63,938 nt of DNA from Chloroflexota bacterium (GTDB lineage: Bacteria > Chloroflexota > Anaerolineae > UBA4142). Below the pieces are notes generated by a model. It saw only the letters and a program-made list of their open reading frames with translations, was not told the origin of the DNA and searched no databases. Below, one piece after another: positions 34,249 through 43,409 of the stretch (positions are counted from its first letter, which is position 1; every line of letters begins with the position of its first letter). The translations under genes were made by a program, and so were the position numbers. The DNA is taken from positions 1-63,938 of the forward strand of contig JAMCQI010000032.1 in assembly GCA_023381515.1 (NCBI GenBank), written 5' to 3'.

Positions 34249-35484
34249 TTATGGATTCGTCAGGCTCGTCGAGGTTGAGGCGGGCCGCGCTCCCAACGTC
34301 AGCTTGACGGTTTGCTGCTGGCCGTGGCGCAGAATGGTGAGCGTCACCGTTTGTCCGACTTGAGTCGAACGCGCCAGGTAAGCAGTGAGATCGTCAAAGG
34401 ACTTGATCGGCTGCCCGTCTATCGCAGTGATCACATCGCCGCCGACCGACGTCTGCGCGCCGTCGATCGTCGTCTGTTGAGTGCTTCCCTGCAAGCCGGC
34501 TTTCTCCGCGGGGCCGCCCGGCACCACGGTCGCGACCAGAGCGCCGCGCTGGCTGGCATTCAGGTTCATCGCCTGCGCGAGGCTGGAGGTCATGCTCGTT
34601 CCGCTAATCCCGATGTAGGGATGATCGTAGTGGCCGCTGGAGATCAGCGCCGGGATTACCTTCTGCACGATTTCCCCGGGAATCGCAAAACCGATACCAG
34701 CGGATGAACCCGACTGGGATTCGATTGACTGGGTGACGCCAACGACCTGGCCATTCGCGTTGAGCAGCACTCCACCCGAGTTGCCGGGATTGATCGGAGC
34801 ATCTGTCTGGATCACGTCAGGAATGGTGTAGGTGGGACCCTGAGTCGCCCCATTGTCCACGGGCTGCGAGCGGCCGAGCGCACTGATAATGCCCGCCGTC
34901 ATCGTGTTCTGTTCGCCATAAGGATTGCCAATCGCAACCGCGATCTGTCCGACTTTAATCTGGGTTGGATCAGCCATTTGCACTGGATGCAGTTCACTCG
35001 CCGGCATGTTCACCTTGACCACGGCGAGGTCGCTGTCCGGATCGGCGCCCACGACCTTGCCCGAGGTCGTCGTCCCGTCAGAAAAGACAACGCTGATTTG
35101 CGTCGCGCCATCGATCACGTGGTTATTCGTGACGATATCCCCCTGAGTGTCCCAGACAAAGCCCGAACCTAGGGCTTGCTGCTGCTGACCACCGGGCACC
35201 TGAGGGTGATTGAAGGGCAGGTTAGGAAGCCCCCCCGCCGTCCCTTGTGAAGTAACCTGCAGCATCACCACCGAGGGATTCACTTGGGTGTAGATGCTTT
35301 CGTACTGGCTCTCCAAGTCGGAAAGGCTTGAAATTTGGGGGACTGTATTCGCGGTCTGTAAAGTGGTCACCTTCGGTTGACTCGCAACCGAAGCCATGGT
35401 CGACGGTATGGTCGGAAATGCATAGCCGACGACTGCTAAAAGCGCAGCGACGACAATCAATGTGAGTAGGATGTTTCGCTTCAT
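34249..35484 (-). CDS. HtrA/DegP-type serine protease with one PDZ domain
   Basis: 411 residues. An N-terminal signal anchor (ILLTLIVVAALLAVVGYAF) and a Ser/Gln/Thr-rich linker precede the trypsin-fold domain. The triad is visible: His in VTNNHVIDG, Asp in DPDSDLAVVKV, Ser in PINPGNSGGVLL. A PDZ domain (YIGISGTSMTSSLAQAMNL... GGDVITAIDGQPIKSFDDL) follows. Membrane-attached, acting outside the cytoplasm on misfolded proteins. The minus strand has TATAAT (35519-35514) and AAGGAG just upstream. It precedes the CtpA-like peptidase on the same strand. Confidence 0.93.
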   Translation of the reverse strand: MKRNILLTLIVVAALLAVVGYAFPTIPSTMASVASQPKVTTLQTANTVPQISSLSDLESQYESIYTQVNPSVVMLQVTSQGTAGGLPNLPFNHPQVPGGQQQQALGSGFVWDTQGDIVTNNHVIDGATQISVVFSDGTTTSGKVVGADPDSDLAVVKVNMPASELHPVQMADPTQIKVGQIAVAIGNPYGEQNTMTAGIISALGRSQPVDNGATQGPTYTIPDVIQTDAPINPGNSGGVLLNANGQVVGVTQSIESQSGSSAGIGFAIPGEIVQKVIPALISSGHYDHPYIGISGTSMTSSLAQAMNLNASQRGALVATVVPGGPAEKAGLQGSTQQTTIDGAQTSVGGDVITAIDGQPIKSFDDLTAYLARSTQVGQTVTLTILRHGQQQTVKLTLGARPASTSTSLTNP

Positions 35485-35586
35485 GCTAGTCTCCTTTTTG
35501 TTCTTGCGTGATAATTATATCATGCCCACATGAAGGGCGAATGAGAACCGCATTAGCAAATCATATGAATTGACGACAAGACATAA

Positions 35587-36303
35587 TCACTTGCTGTTTG
35601 CGCGCGAGCCGACGCCGCCCGTTCGAGGACTCGCCCACGCCATCAAGACGCGATAGACGAGCAAAAAGACCACGACCAAGGTGGTCCCGGCGTACATGAG
35701 CTGCACTGACCAGAGCGGAGAATCGGTCCCTGCCATCAAGCCGTGGACGGCCGCGCCAAACCATGCGATCAAGCTCGCAAAATGAATGGCGTGAAATGTC
35801 TTGTATCCGATCCAGCTGCGAACGTAAAAAGTGACGCTGACCAGGAGCGTCAGATAGAGCGCGATCACTCCGACGCCCACCCAGATGGGACGGTACGGCG
35901 CAATGAATGGAACGACCACCTGTGCGATCGAAAACGGCAAATACCGGTCCGCCATCAACACGACGACGTGCAAGAAGACAAACCCGATCGCCAAAAGGGA
36001 CAGGAACTGGTGCGTGTCGTAAGTAAAGTAGCGGTTCAGGAGTGGATCGAAAATCTTGCTTGACACCGCCAGGCCATAAGTCGTCGAAAGCCACAGGAGC
36101 AGGTAGGCGACAATGCCGGCCGCCCGTGTCACGTACCACAAGGCCTGAACACTGCCCGTCGCAAAGAGCGCGTTCACGATGTTGCCCATGAGGAGCGGGA
36201 CCGGCGATCCCGGGATGAGCATCACGAAAGCGATGACCCCGAGCAGTATCATGGCCAGCACCCCGGCAATCCCCATTAACCAATATGTCTCTCGTTTATC
36301 CAT
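35587..36303 (-). CDS. Ferric-reductase-like transmembrane heme protein
   Basis: 238 residues from the ATG at 36303 (CAGGA upstream; an ATG at 36318 is possible). About six to seven helices. Histidines placed as in cytochrome-b-type ferric reductase domains: DTHQFLSLLAIGFVFLHVV in one helix and FHAIHFASLIAWFGAAVHG in another, the bis-heme ligand pattern. It lacks cytoplasmic FAD/NADPH domains, so it needs a partner, as in MsrQ-like systems. It is the last gene of a three-gene unit with two small exported proteins. Confidence 0.82.
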   Translation of the reverse strand: MDKRETYWLMGIAGVLAMILLGVIAFVMLIPGSPVPLLMGNIVNALFATGSVQALWYVTRAAGIVAYLLLWLSTTYGLAVSSKIFDPLLNRYFTYDTHQFLSLLAIGFVFLHVVVLMADRYLPFSIAQVVVPFIAPYRPIWVGVGVIALYLTLLVSVTFYVRSWIGYKTFHAIHFASLIAWFGAAVHGLMAGTDSPLWSVQLMYAGTTLVVVFLLVYRVLMAWASPRTGGVGSRANSK

Positions 36304-36408
36304 TGGCGTCCTGATCATCTCTACCGGATTTCCAAACTCGCCTCTTTCCGGTATGAGTTTGGAACTTGCAGATACCCATCCTTTATCCTTCTCACTTCCG
36401 CCTTTACT

Positions 36409-36657
36409 TCATGATCCCCGCGTGCGCAGAGTCGGCATCGAGAACTGGGGCATCGGTTGCAGCGGCGGCAGCGGCTGCAGTTGGGAGGAATTGTTGAAAT
36501 TCAACGGCGCAGGAGTCGCCAGCGGTGCCACGTCGACCGGCGCTGCCTCAACCGGGGCGGGCTTGCCCGCGTGCGCGAGGAGCGCCCATCCGCCCAAGAA
36601 CCCGCTCAAGCTGCCAATCATTATAAAGATGCGCAAAATGCGCTGAAAGCTCTTCAT
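36409..36657 (-). CDS. Small proline-rich anchored protein in the redox operon
   Basis: 82 residues. The N-terminal helix IFIMIGSLSGFLGGWALLAHAG is a signal or membrane anchor. The remainder is rich in Pro and Ala (PAPVEAAPVDVAPLATPAP, then a PLPPLQPMPQF stretch) and probably extended. AGGAG lies before the ATG. It is 12 bp after the upstream coiled-coil gene and upstream of the ferric-reductase-like gene. No family recognised; a linker or electron-carrier tether role is speculative. Confidence 0.6.
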   Translation of the reverse strand: MKSFQRILRIFIMIGSLSGFLGGWALLAHAGKPAPVEAAPVDVAPLATPAPLNFNNSSQLQPLPPLQPMPQFSMPTLRTRGS

Positions 36658-36669
36658 CCGTTCATTCTC

Positions 36670-37071
36670 CTAGAATCCGTTGTCGCTGAAGCCACCCCGG
36701 CCCAATTGAATCGTTCCGTCACTCTGGATTCGAATGATGCCGCGCTGCTGCAACTGGACGAGAACGTTTTGCAGTTGCTGCACTTCAGAATTCAACTGGC
36801 CGACTTGCGACTGATATTGATTGATTTGCGACTGGTATTGTTGATCTCGATTCTGGTATTGCCGAACCAGATTCTGCAATTGGCTGATTTCAGCTTGCGC
36901 TTGCGGACCTGCCCCGGCGGCGCTGCTGACCGCGGCCGGCGGATCGGATGGTGCGTTACTCATCGGCACGGTGTTGGTATTGAATATGGCGTTCGCGCCG
37001 ACGACCAGCATACCCAAACCGACAATGGCGGTAATGATCGTCGCCGCGATAATTGCCCGAATTTGCTTCAT
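36670..37071 (-). CDS. Membrane-anchored coiled-coil protein, first gene of the redox operon
   Basis: 133 residues. One N-terminal transmembrane helix (IRAIIAATIITAIVGLGMLVVGANAIF), an Ala/Pro-rich spacer, then a Gln-rich coiled coil from about residue 58 to 108 (EISQLQNLVRQYQNRDQQ, then QINQYQSQVGQLNSEVQQLQ) and a short tail with a GIIRIQSDGTIQLGRGG motif. AAGGAG precedes the ATG. Function unknown. The tight spacing to the next two genes suggests a shared complex around the heme membrane protein. Confidence 0.65.
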   Translation of the reverse strand: MKQIRAIIAATIITAIVGLGMLVVGANAIFNTNTVPMSNAPSDPPAAVSSAAGAGPQAQAEISQLQNLVRQYQNRDQQYQSQINQYQSQVGQLNSEVQQLQNVLVQLQQRGIIRIQSDGTIQLGRGGFSDNGF

Positions 37072-37239
37072 GGCGCTCTCCTTCTAGCTTGGCCCAGTAT
37101 AAAAAACACGGCTGAAAAGGGGATTAGGCGCACATGAGTAAATCTTAACTCCGTTCGGTAATCTTGGTCTCTGGAAGAAGTAGGTTTCCTCTGGCTTTAC
37201 GTTAATTTAACGAATTCTCGTTCTTTCAGAATCAAGGAA

Positions 37240-38409
37240 TCAGGGCGACGGAATTCCTTTGACGTATTTGTCAAAAAACGCGATCGTCCTCTGCATCGCA
37301 AGGCTAAACCCCTGGGAGATATTATGATTGCTGCCGGGATAGACGTAGAATTCGGCGGTCTTGCCTACGCTCCTGACCTCATCGTACAGCTCTTGAGAGA
37401 ATCGCAGTGGGACTTCCTGGTCCGCCGTCCCGTGGTGCAGCTGGAGTGGCCCGGACAAATCTGCAAGGTACGAATTGGGCGAGATCGAGGCCCAGAATTG
37501 AGGATTCTGTTCCGGCGTCCCATACTGGTCGATCAGGTCTTGGCGCCAGTGCCGCACGGAAATCGGAAATTCTTCCCATAATCTCTCCTGCCAATTAAGC
37601 AGTTCGGGATAGGTTCCGACCACTCCAGCCCAGATCACCCCCGCTTTGATGTCGTGTGAAATCACCATGGAGCGCAATGTGACCATCCCCCCCATCGAGT
37701 GCCCCCACATGCCGATCCGATTCGGGTCGGCATCCGGGTACCGTTGGATTGAGGCGAGAGCGTTCAGTGCGTCGACGGTATAGGCCGGAGAACCATAGCC
37801 GCCCGTTGCCACCCCTTCAGAATTCCCATGTCCCCGAAAATCTGGCTTGAAAACGATATAGCCGCTCCGTGCGAGCGCGTCGACATACGCGACATAGCGC
37901 TCGGTCGTCCGATACTCTGCCGGCGGTATATAGCCATGGTTGAACACGATGACGGGATAACCCGTCCGGGGCCGCTCGCCTTTCGGGACGGTTAGGAGCG
38001 CGTAAATCTTGAGCCCGTCCGACAGATACGATGCGATGTATTGGTCGTAATTCGCCCCGGGCTCCAGGGTCTGTTCGATTCGTATCTCGCTTCCCGGGTA
38101 GGCGCGCTGCCTCAGGTAAGTAATCGTGAGTGGGCTGAGACCAGCAGGAGTAGACCTTGTCGTCGGCCAAGGAGTGGCGGTCGCGGGCTCCGCAAGAGGA
38201 GCCGTCGGCAGCGCCGGGGCAGTTGTCGCCATCGGGAAGGCGGTTTGCATTGGCGGCGCGGCTACGGCGACCGGTGCGGCGGGTGCCGGCGGCGTTGGGT
38301 TGAACGCCAGGGTGGAGTTGTTTTGTGCGCTGTCGTGCCAGAATAAGAGAGCAAGAGCCAGCAGCGTGGCGAGCCCGATCGACCGTATTAGCCATCTTGA
38401 TCTTGCCAT
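37240..38409 (-). CDS. Exported alpha/beta hydrolase (dienelactone hydrolase / prolyl oligopeptidase-like)
   Basis: 389 residues. An N-terminal signal helix (SIGLATLLALALLFW) and a Pro/Ala/Thr-rich linker to residue 90 precede the hydrolase domain. Motifs are VIVFNHGYIPP (oxyanion region), the nucleophile elbow GHSMGG, acidic residue region HHGTADQEVP and catalytic His in YPGSNHNIS. It is probably an extracytoplasmic esterase or peptidase. It is divergent from the response regulator gene, and the direct repeats in between could also influence it. Confidence 0.88.
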   Translation of the reverse strand: MARSRWLIRSIGLATLLALALLFWHDSAQNNSTLAFNPTPPAPAAPVAVAAPPMQTAFPMATTAPALPTAPLAEPATATPWPTTRSTPAGLSPLTITYLRQRAYPGSEIRIEQTLEPGANYDQYIASYLSDGLKIYALLTVPKGERPRTGYPVIVFNHGYIPPAEYRTTERYVAYVDALARSGYIVFKPDFRGHGNSEGVATGGYGSPAYTVDALNALASIQRYPDADPNRIGMWGHSMGGMVTLRSMVISHDIKAGVIWAGVVGTYPELLNWQERLWEEFPISVRHWRQDLIDQYGTPEQNPQFWASISPNSYLADLSGPLQLHHGTADQEVPLRFSQELYDEVRSVGKTAEFYVYPGSNHNISQGFSLAMQRTIAFFDKYVKGIPSP

Positions 38410-38507
38410 TTTCGTTCATCGCCGTGGTACGATTCCAGAGGGTGAGCGCGGCGAGATCACCGCCCTGATCGTCCGCCAGAGTCATGCCATTGTTGTAACG
38501 GGGCAGC

Positions 38508-38545
38508 CTGAGAAAAGAGTCAACTCATCCTGAGAACAAGCTGAG
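38508..38545. promoter_or_regulatory. Phased CTGAG repeats, probable response-regulator binding sites
   Basis: CTGAG occurs at 38508, 38530 and 38541, i.e. at spacings of 22 and 11 bp on one helical face. The reverse complement CTCAG is the unit of the four-repeat array at 55713-55750. OmpR/PhoB-type regulators bind such 11-bp direct repeats, and the adjacent gene encodes one, so autoregulation is likely. Confidence 0.55.
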
Positions 38546-38689
38546 AAACAGGCTGGGTTCGCTTAGTATCCACTCATAAGCGCGGACCCGAGCCCGAGGC
38601 TTACTTATGTTGCTTTATCGACGCCGCGGAAGCGGGACGGCCCTCTCAGTCTTCACTCAGCATCGACACAGTTCCTCCTCAGCGCATTG

Positions 38690-38698
38690 TGTTATAAT
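38690..38698 (+). promoter_or_regulatory. Extended -10 promoter element of the response regulator gene
   Basis: TGT followed by a perfect TATAAT (38693-38698), 38 bp before the start codon. There is no good -35, consistent with activator dependence. Confidence 0.55.
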
Positions 38699-38735
38699 AG
38701 ACTGTGCGAGTTTTCTTGAGGTAATCACACACATC

Positions 38736-39413
38736 ATGACCACCGTGCTTGTAGTGGACGACGACACACGACTCTTGAACATGCTGCGGCGCACGCTGGC
38801 TTACGAGGGCTTTAATGTAGTAACCGCGGCCGACGGAAACGCCGCCCTCGCGCAGGCCAAGGTACACCGTCCGGACATTATGGTCCTCGACTGGCTGATG
38901 CCCGGACTGGATGGCATCGGCGTGATGAAGCAATTGCGCGAAACAGAAGACAAGACACTGATTCTTATGCTCACCGCGCGGGATGCGGTCGACGACCGGG
39001 TAGAAGGCTTAGAACGCGGGGCCGACGATTATCTCGTCAAGCCGTTTGCACCTGCGGAACTGGTCGCGCGCATCCACGCCTTGTTGCGCCGCCCCGCCGT
39101 CGCGAGCCGGAATGAACCGATGGCATACGCGGACCTCGTGCTCGATCCCGTGACCCGTGAGACACGGCGCGGAGAGCGCCCATTCGAGTTAACGTCCAAG
39201 GAGTTTGATCTGCTTCAGTATTTGATGCGCCATCCTCGCCAGGTGCTCCGCCGCGAACAAATCCTCCAAGAAGTGTGGGGCTATGATTTTGGTGGGGACG
39301 ACAACGTCCTCGAAGTGTACATCGGCTATCTGCGTAAAAAGACCGAAGCAGGGGGCGAAACGCGCTTGATTCAAACTGTCCGCGCCGTTGGCTATGTGTT
39401 GCGCGAAGAGTAG
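38736..39413 (+). CDS. OmpR/PhoB-family response regulator
   Basis: 225 residues from the ATG at 38736 (GAGGTAA upstream); the open frame extends upstream across the promoter, which excludes earlier starts. The receiver domain has the acidic pair VVDDD (6-10), phospho-acceptor Asp52 in VLDWLMPG and the switch Lys in YLVKPFAPAEL. The C-terminal winged helix shows ELTSKEFDLLQYLMRHPRQVLRREQIL and DDNVLEVYIGYLRKK. It pairs with the kinase gene that follows. The 11-bp repeats upstream of itself and of the propeller-peptidase lipoprotein gene are candidate targets. Confidence 0.93.
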   Translation: MTTVLVVDDDTRLLNMLRRTLAYEGFNVVTAADGNAALAQAKVHRPDIMVLDWLMPGLDGIGVMKQLRETEDKTLILMLTARDAVDDRVEGLERGADDYLVKPFAPAELVARIHALLRRPAVASRNEPMAYADLVLDPVTRETRRGERPFELTSKEFDLLQYLMRHPRQVLRREQILQEVWGYDFGGDDNVLEVYIGYLRKKTEAGGETRLIQTVRAVGYVLREE

Positions 39414-39535
39414 GATAGTAAAGTCGGGGAGTTCATGGTTGTATAGTTGGCTCGTCGATTGAGCGTCCCGCCGTCATGGCCCCGTCCGATCGTCCAACTA
39501 CTCAACCGTCAAACCGCCCACTTTTCCAGCAAACC

Positions 39536-40936
39536 ATGTCTATTCGTTTCCGTCTGACTCTGCTCTACAGCATCATCTTGGCGCTGACGTTGATCGCGTT
39601 CAGCACAATCCTCTACGCCACGCAAAGTCGAGCGACCTATGACGCGATCGCTTCCTCCCTCACCCACCAGGCCCAGGAGTTAATCCTTCACGCACGACGA
39701 CAGCCAAGGCGTTCTGGCCAGGTAGCTAACAGCACGCTCCCTGGAAGATGGACCCAAATACGGAACCCAGACGGCACCGTAGTGTCGAGAACTGGCGACC
39801 TGGGCGACACCACCCTGCCACTCAGCGTCGCAGGGCTGCAGGCGGTGAAGGCAGGGCAATCGTGGACAGAAACGGCTCAGGTCGAAAGTGAACCACTCCT
39901 TGTTTACAGCGTGCCGGTGGTCGTCGACAATCAGGTCACTCAAATTATCCAAGTTGCCACGCCCACCACCGAGCGTGCACAGTCGCTGGGTACCCTGCGC
40001 CTGATCCTGATCATCGGCAGCCTCTTTGTGATTCTCGCCGCCTTTGTGATTGGCTGGGTACTTGCCGGTGCGGCGCTGCGACCGATCCATCGTATTACGC
40101 ACACGGCCCAAGCGATCGGCGCGGAAAAGGATTTTAGCCGCCGGGTGGAGCACAGCGGGCCGAATGATGAAGTCGGACAACTCGCGACGACGTTCAATAT
40201 CATGCTCACCGAGCTCGAATCGGCCTACCGGCAGGTCGAGCAAGCTCTTCAAGCTCAACGCCGCTTTGTGGCCGACGCTTCCCACGAACTCCGCACCCCC
40301 CTGACGACGATCCGCGGCAATATAGAGCTCTTGCACCACGATCGCCCGATGGACGCCAAGGAACAGTTGGATGTCCTCACAGACACGCGAGACGAGGTGG
40401 AACGGCTTATTCGCCTCGTCAAGCAACTCCTCGTGCTCGCGCGGTCGGACGCCGGCCGCCAGCTTCGTCGTGAGCCCGTCCCCATCAAGCCGTTGCTCGA
40501 GGATGTGTACCGCCAGGCCAAGCTGCTCGCCCCGCGCCGGACCATCCAATGCGACGCCTCACTCGACGCGACCGTCCTCGGCGATCGGGATGCTCTCAAG
40601 GAAGTGCTCGTCATCCTGCTCGAAAACGCGATTGCCCATACCCCGTCTCATGCGGCCATCGGCCTCGGCGCAGCTCAGGCGGATGGCCATGTTTCGATCA
40701 GTATTCAAGACACAGGACCGGGTATCGCTCCCAACCTCCTGCCTCACATTTTTGAGCGGTTCTTCCGCGGCAGTTCCTCGCGCACCGGTGCAGGCAGCGG
40801 CTTGGGACTCGCCATTGCCAAAGAGTTGGTCGACGCTCAAGAAGGCGCGCTGATCGTCGAAAGCCAGATCGGCCAAGGGAGCGTGTTTACGGTCAAGCTG
40901 CCCCAAGTCCAAACCGCTCCGCTCACGTCGGACTAG
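39536..40936 (+). CDS. Two-component sensor histidine kinase, partner of the preceding response regulator
   Basis: 466 residues from the ATG at 39536 (MSIRFRLTLLYSIILALTLI is the usual family start); an ATG at 39476 would add 20 residues lacking conserved features. Two membrane helices flank an extracytoplasmic sensor of about 130 residues. HAMP, then HisKA with VADASHELRTPLTTIRG (His250) and HATPase with LLENAIAHT, IQDTGPGI and GSGLGLAIAKEL follow. The gene begins 122 bp after the response regulator in the same direction. Confidence 0.92.
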   Translation: MSIRFRLTLLYSIILALTLIAFSTILYATQSRATYDAIASSLTHQAQELILHARRQPRRSGQVANSTLPGRWTQIRNPDGTVVSRTGDLGDTTLPLSVAGLQAVKAGQSWTETAQVESEPLLVYSVPVVVDNQVTQIIQVATPTTERAQSLGTLRLILIIGSLFVILAAFVIGWVLAGAALRPIHRITHTAQAIGAEKDFSRRVEHSGPNDEVGQLATTFNIMLTELESAYRQVEQALQAQRRFVADASHELRTPLTTIRGNIELLHHDRPMDAKEQLDVLTDTRDEVERLIRLVKQLLVLARSDAGRQLRREPVPIKPLLEDVYRQAKLLAPRRTIQCDASLDATVLGDRDALKEVLVILLENAIAHTPSHAAIGLGAAQADGHVSISIQDTGPGIAPNLLPHIFERFFRGSSSRTGAGSGLGLAIAKELVDAQEGALIVESQIGQGSVFTVKLPQVQTAPLTSD

Positions 40937-40988
40937 CGTGTTCCTCCGTTTTCCTCATACGAGAAAGGCGCTTCTCTCAGGTCCTAAC

Positions 40989-41016
40989 TTGGACAGCAAC
41001 CCAGATTGGATATAAT
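40989..41016 (+). promoter_or_regulatory. Promoter of the glycan assembly locus
   Basis: TTGGAC (40989-40994), 16 nt, then a perfect TATAAT (41011-41016), 87 bp before the flippase ATG. Confidence 0.7.
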
Positions 41017-41103
41017 ACCTTTGGTCCTACCAGTGCGCCCATAGGGTTGCTTAGACTATGGCCTGTCTCTGCGAGATAACCCCAAAAAGGAGATCGATCT
41101 GAC

Positions 41104-42405
41104 ATGCACTCTGCTGTCAAACGGCGGTTTGAGCACACGGCCGTGCCGCGTGTTTCGGGCCGCACGTTGCAGCAAGGCGCGGTTCTGCTGGCGGCCTATT
41201 CGTTCGGAAATTTGTTACAATATCTCTTTCATGTCTTGGCCAGCCGTTGGCTCGGGCCGGCAGAATACGGAATCGTCGTTTCCCTGCTCGGCGCCTCGGT
41301 CATCCTCTCCGTTCCGACGTCTATCGCGCAGACGGTAATGACTCAGTACGTTTCCGGCTTTTTTGCCCGCAACGAGCCCGGCAAGATATCGGCTCTCCTC
41401 GTCGATGCCACTAAGAGATTTTCTCTCATCAGCCTGGCCATCTTTGGACTCGTAGTGCTCTTCAGTCCCATCATCGCAGCGTTTTTGAACATTCCGGAGA
41501 CATGGCCGGTCATTGCCATGGGGAGCACATTTCTCCTCATCGGCCCATTGACGAGCATCACCGCCTCTCTCCAGGGCCTACAGAGGTTTTACTCGGTGGC
41601 CGCCCAGGCGGCGTTGGGCGCTGGCTTTCGCCTGGCGTCCGGGGCAATCCTTATCGTTTTGGGTCTGGGCGCGAGCGGGGCGCTGGGCGCCCAGACGGTC
41701 TCGAATCTCTTGGTGGTGGTGATCTTTGCCTTCTCGCTCCGTGACCGGTTCCAGGCCCCAGTCACAGAGCACGGCTTGACGCTCCGAGCCGTCTCCCAAT
41801 ACTCGGGCATTGTCTTTTTCGGGACGCTGGCATTCGCGGTATTGACGAATATGGATGTGCTCATCGTCAAACACTTCTTTTCCCCCGAGGAAGCCGGATA
41901 TTACTCGTCCGCCTCCGTCCTCGGCAAGATCATTCTCTTCTTTCCGACCGCGATCTCGACGATGATGTTTCCGAAAACCTCGTTCCGCTTCGCGCTCGGC
42001 CAGAGCGCCTCTGACCTGGCGCGCAAGAGTCTATTGGTGTCGGCGGGATTGTGCGCGGCCGGCGCGCTCGTCCTTGCCGTTTTCCCCCGCTTCGCCGTGT
42101 CTCTACTATTCGGCGAGCAATATGATTCCAGCATCTCCCTGGTGGGCCTTTACGGCATGGCTATGGCGCTGTGCGCATTGGTGCAATTGGTACTGAATTT
42201 CTACTTGTCGCAGCAAGAAGCGCGTTTCGTCTGGCTGCTCGTCGCCGTCACCGCCGCACTCATTGTCTTTTTGGCCTTCGTCCACGTCACGCTGGCCCAA
42301 GTCATCATTTCCCTCGCGGTGGGCGCCGCGGCAGTTCTGCTGATTGGCGAATTGTGGCTGGACGGGCTGGGATTGGTCCGTTCGGTCAGAGCCGTGTTTG
42401 AATGA
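41104..42405 (+). CDS. Wzx/MATE-type oligosaccharide flippase
   Basis: 433 residues and about fourteen helices. The N-terminus LQQGAVLLAAYSFGNLLQYLFHVLASRWLGPAEYGIVVSLL is typical of the polysaccharide-export flippase superfamily. It is the first gene of a run of glycosyltransferases transcribed the same way, overlapping the next gene by 4 nt (ATGA). It would flip lipid-linked glycan precursors to the outer membrane face. Confidence 0.9.
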   Translation: MHSAVKRRFEHTAVPRVSGRTLQQGAVLLAAYSFGNLLQYLFHVLASRWLGPAEYGIVVSLLGASVILSVPTSIAQTVMTQYVSGFFARNEPGKISALLVDATKRFSLISLAIFGLVVLFSPIIAAFLNIPETWPVIAMGSTFLLIGPLTSITASLQGLQRFYSVAAQAALGAGFRLASGAILIVLGLGASGALGAQTVSNLLVVVIFAFSLRDRFQAPVTEHGLTLRAVSQYSGIVFFGTLAFAVLTNMDVLIVKHFFSPEEAGYYSSASVLGKIILFFPTAISTMMFPKTSFRFALGQSASDLARKSLLVSAGLCAAGALVLAVFPRFAVSLLFGEQYDSSISLVGLYGMAMALCALVQLVLNFYLSQQEARFVWLLVAVTAALIVFLAFVHVTLAQVIISLAVGAAAVLLIGELWLDGLGLVRSVRAVFE

Positions 42406-43409
42406 AGCCGCTTTTCTCCGTGATCCTTCCCGCCTACAACGAAAGCGCGGCAATCGGCGAAAGCATCCGTGCCACTGCTCGGGCGTTGGCCGGCTTTGAT
42501 TACGAGGTCATCGTCGTGGACGACGGCAGCACCGACGATACCCTTACCCAGGCGCGGCAGACCCAGGGGAACAATCCCTCGGTTCAGATCGTCCATTACC
42601 AGCCGAATCGCGGCAAGGGCTATGCTCTCAAACAAGGATTTGTCCGGGCCGCAGGAGAGCTCGTCGCCTTTCTCGATGCGGATCGCGACCTCGATCCGTG
42701 CCAGGTTCTCACGCTATGGGAGGTTATGAAGCGCGAGCACGCAGACGTCGTCATCGGCTCCAAGCTTCATCCCGAATCAAAGCTGAATTACCCACCGCTG
42801 CGCCGCTTTTTCAGCTGGAGCTATTTTCGCCTAGTGCATTTTCTTTTTGGACTCCCGATCCATGATACACAGACGGGAATCAAGCTCTTCCGCCGCCCGG
42901 TCTTGGAGCAGGTGTTTCCTCACTTGCAGATCGAAGGCTTTGCCTTCGATCTAGAGCTGTTGGTGGGAGCGCATCTCTTCGGCTATTCGATTGTCGAAGC
43001 GCCGGTGGAGGTAGATTTTCAGGAAAAGGGCGCAGGTCCACTCCAGGTGTTTCTGTCCAGCCTTGGAGTCGCCTGGGATACGCTGCGCGTCTTTTATTGG
43101 GCGAGCTTTTGGAAATGGCTCAACCCCGGCTTCGCCGTCAAGTTCTGGACGCTGACGCTCATGGCCGGGCTGGTCGCGGGGAGCATTGGGCTGGGCCATC
43201 TGCTCAACAACTTTGCCCTCCCTCCGCCCCTCGACTCGGCGGTTAATCTCCTGTTATTGCGTTTCCTTGATCGCACGTTGCGCGATTTCATCCTGCTCGG
43301 AGGGGGGATCGCCGTGCTCTGCATCGCCGCGGTTCAGTTGAATAAGCAGATCGTCGCAGCCTTTACGCGCAAAGGACAGAAAGATTTCTGGGAGAACAAG
43401 GGCAAGTGA
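42402..43409 (+). CDS. GT2 glycosyltransferase, dolichyl-phosphate-glucose-synthase-like, membrane-attached
   Basis: 335 residues. Starts FSVILPAYNESAAIGESI; nucleotide-binding VVDDGSTDDT and metal-binding FLDADRDLDP (DXD region) are present; the HDTQTGIKLFRR acceptor motif is characteristic of the polyprenyl-phosphate glycosyltransferase (DPG/DPM-like) group. The C-terminus adds two hydrophobic helices (FWTLTLMAGLVAGSIGLGHLL and FILLGGGIAVLCIAAVQL). It probably makes a polyprenyl-phosphate sugar donor for the GT-C-like enzymes downstream. Confidence 0.88.
   Translation: MKPLFSVILPAYNESAAIGESIRATARALAGFDYEVIVVDDGSTDDTLTQARQTQGNNPSVQIVHYQPNRGKGYALKQGFVRAAGELVAFLDADRDLDPCQVLTLWEVMKREHADVVIGSKLHPESKLNYPPLRRFFSWSYFRLVHFLFGLPIHDTQTGIKLFRRPVLEQVFPHLQIEGFAFDLELLVGAHLFGYSIVEAPVEVDFQEKGAGPLQVFLSSLGVAWDTLRVFYWASFWKWLNPGFAVKFWTLTLMAGLVAGSIGLGHLLNNFALPPPLDSAVNLLLLRFLDRTLRDFILLGGGIAVLCIAAVQLNKQIVAAFTRKGQKDFWENKGK

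Larger units (their letters stand above)
38410..38735. other. Divergent intergenic region between hydrolase and response regulator
   Basis: About 325 bases. It holds the 11-bp-phased CTGAG repeats (38508-38545) and an extended -10 promoter element (38690-38698). No gene is supported. Confidence 0.5.
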
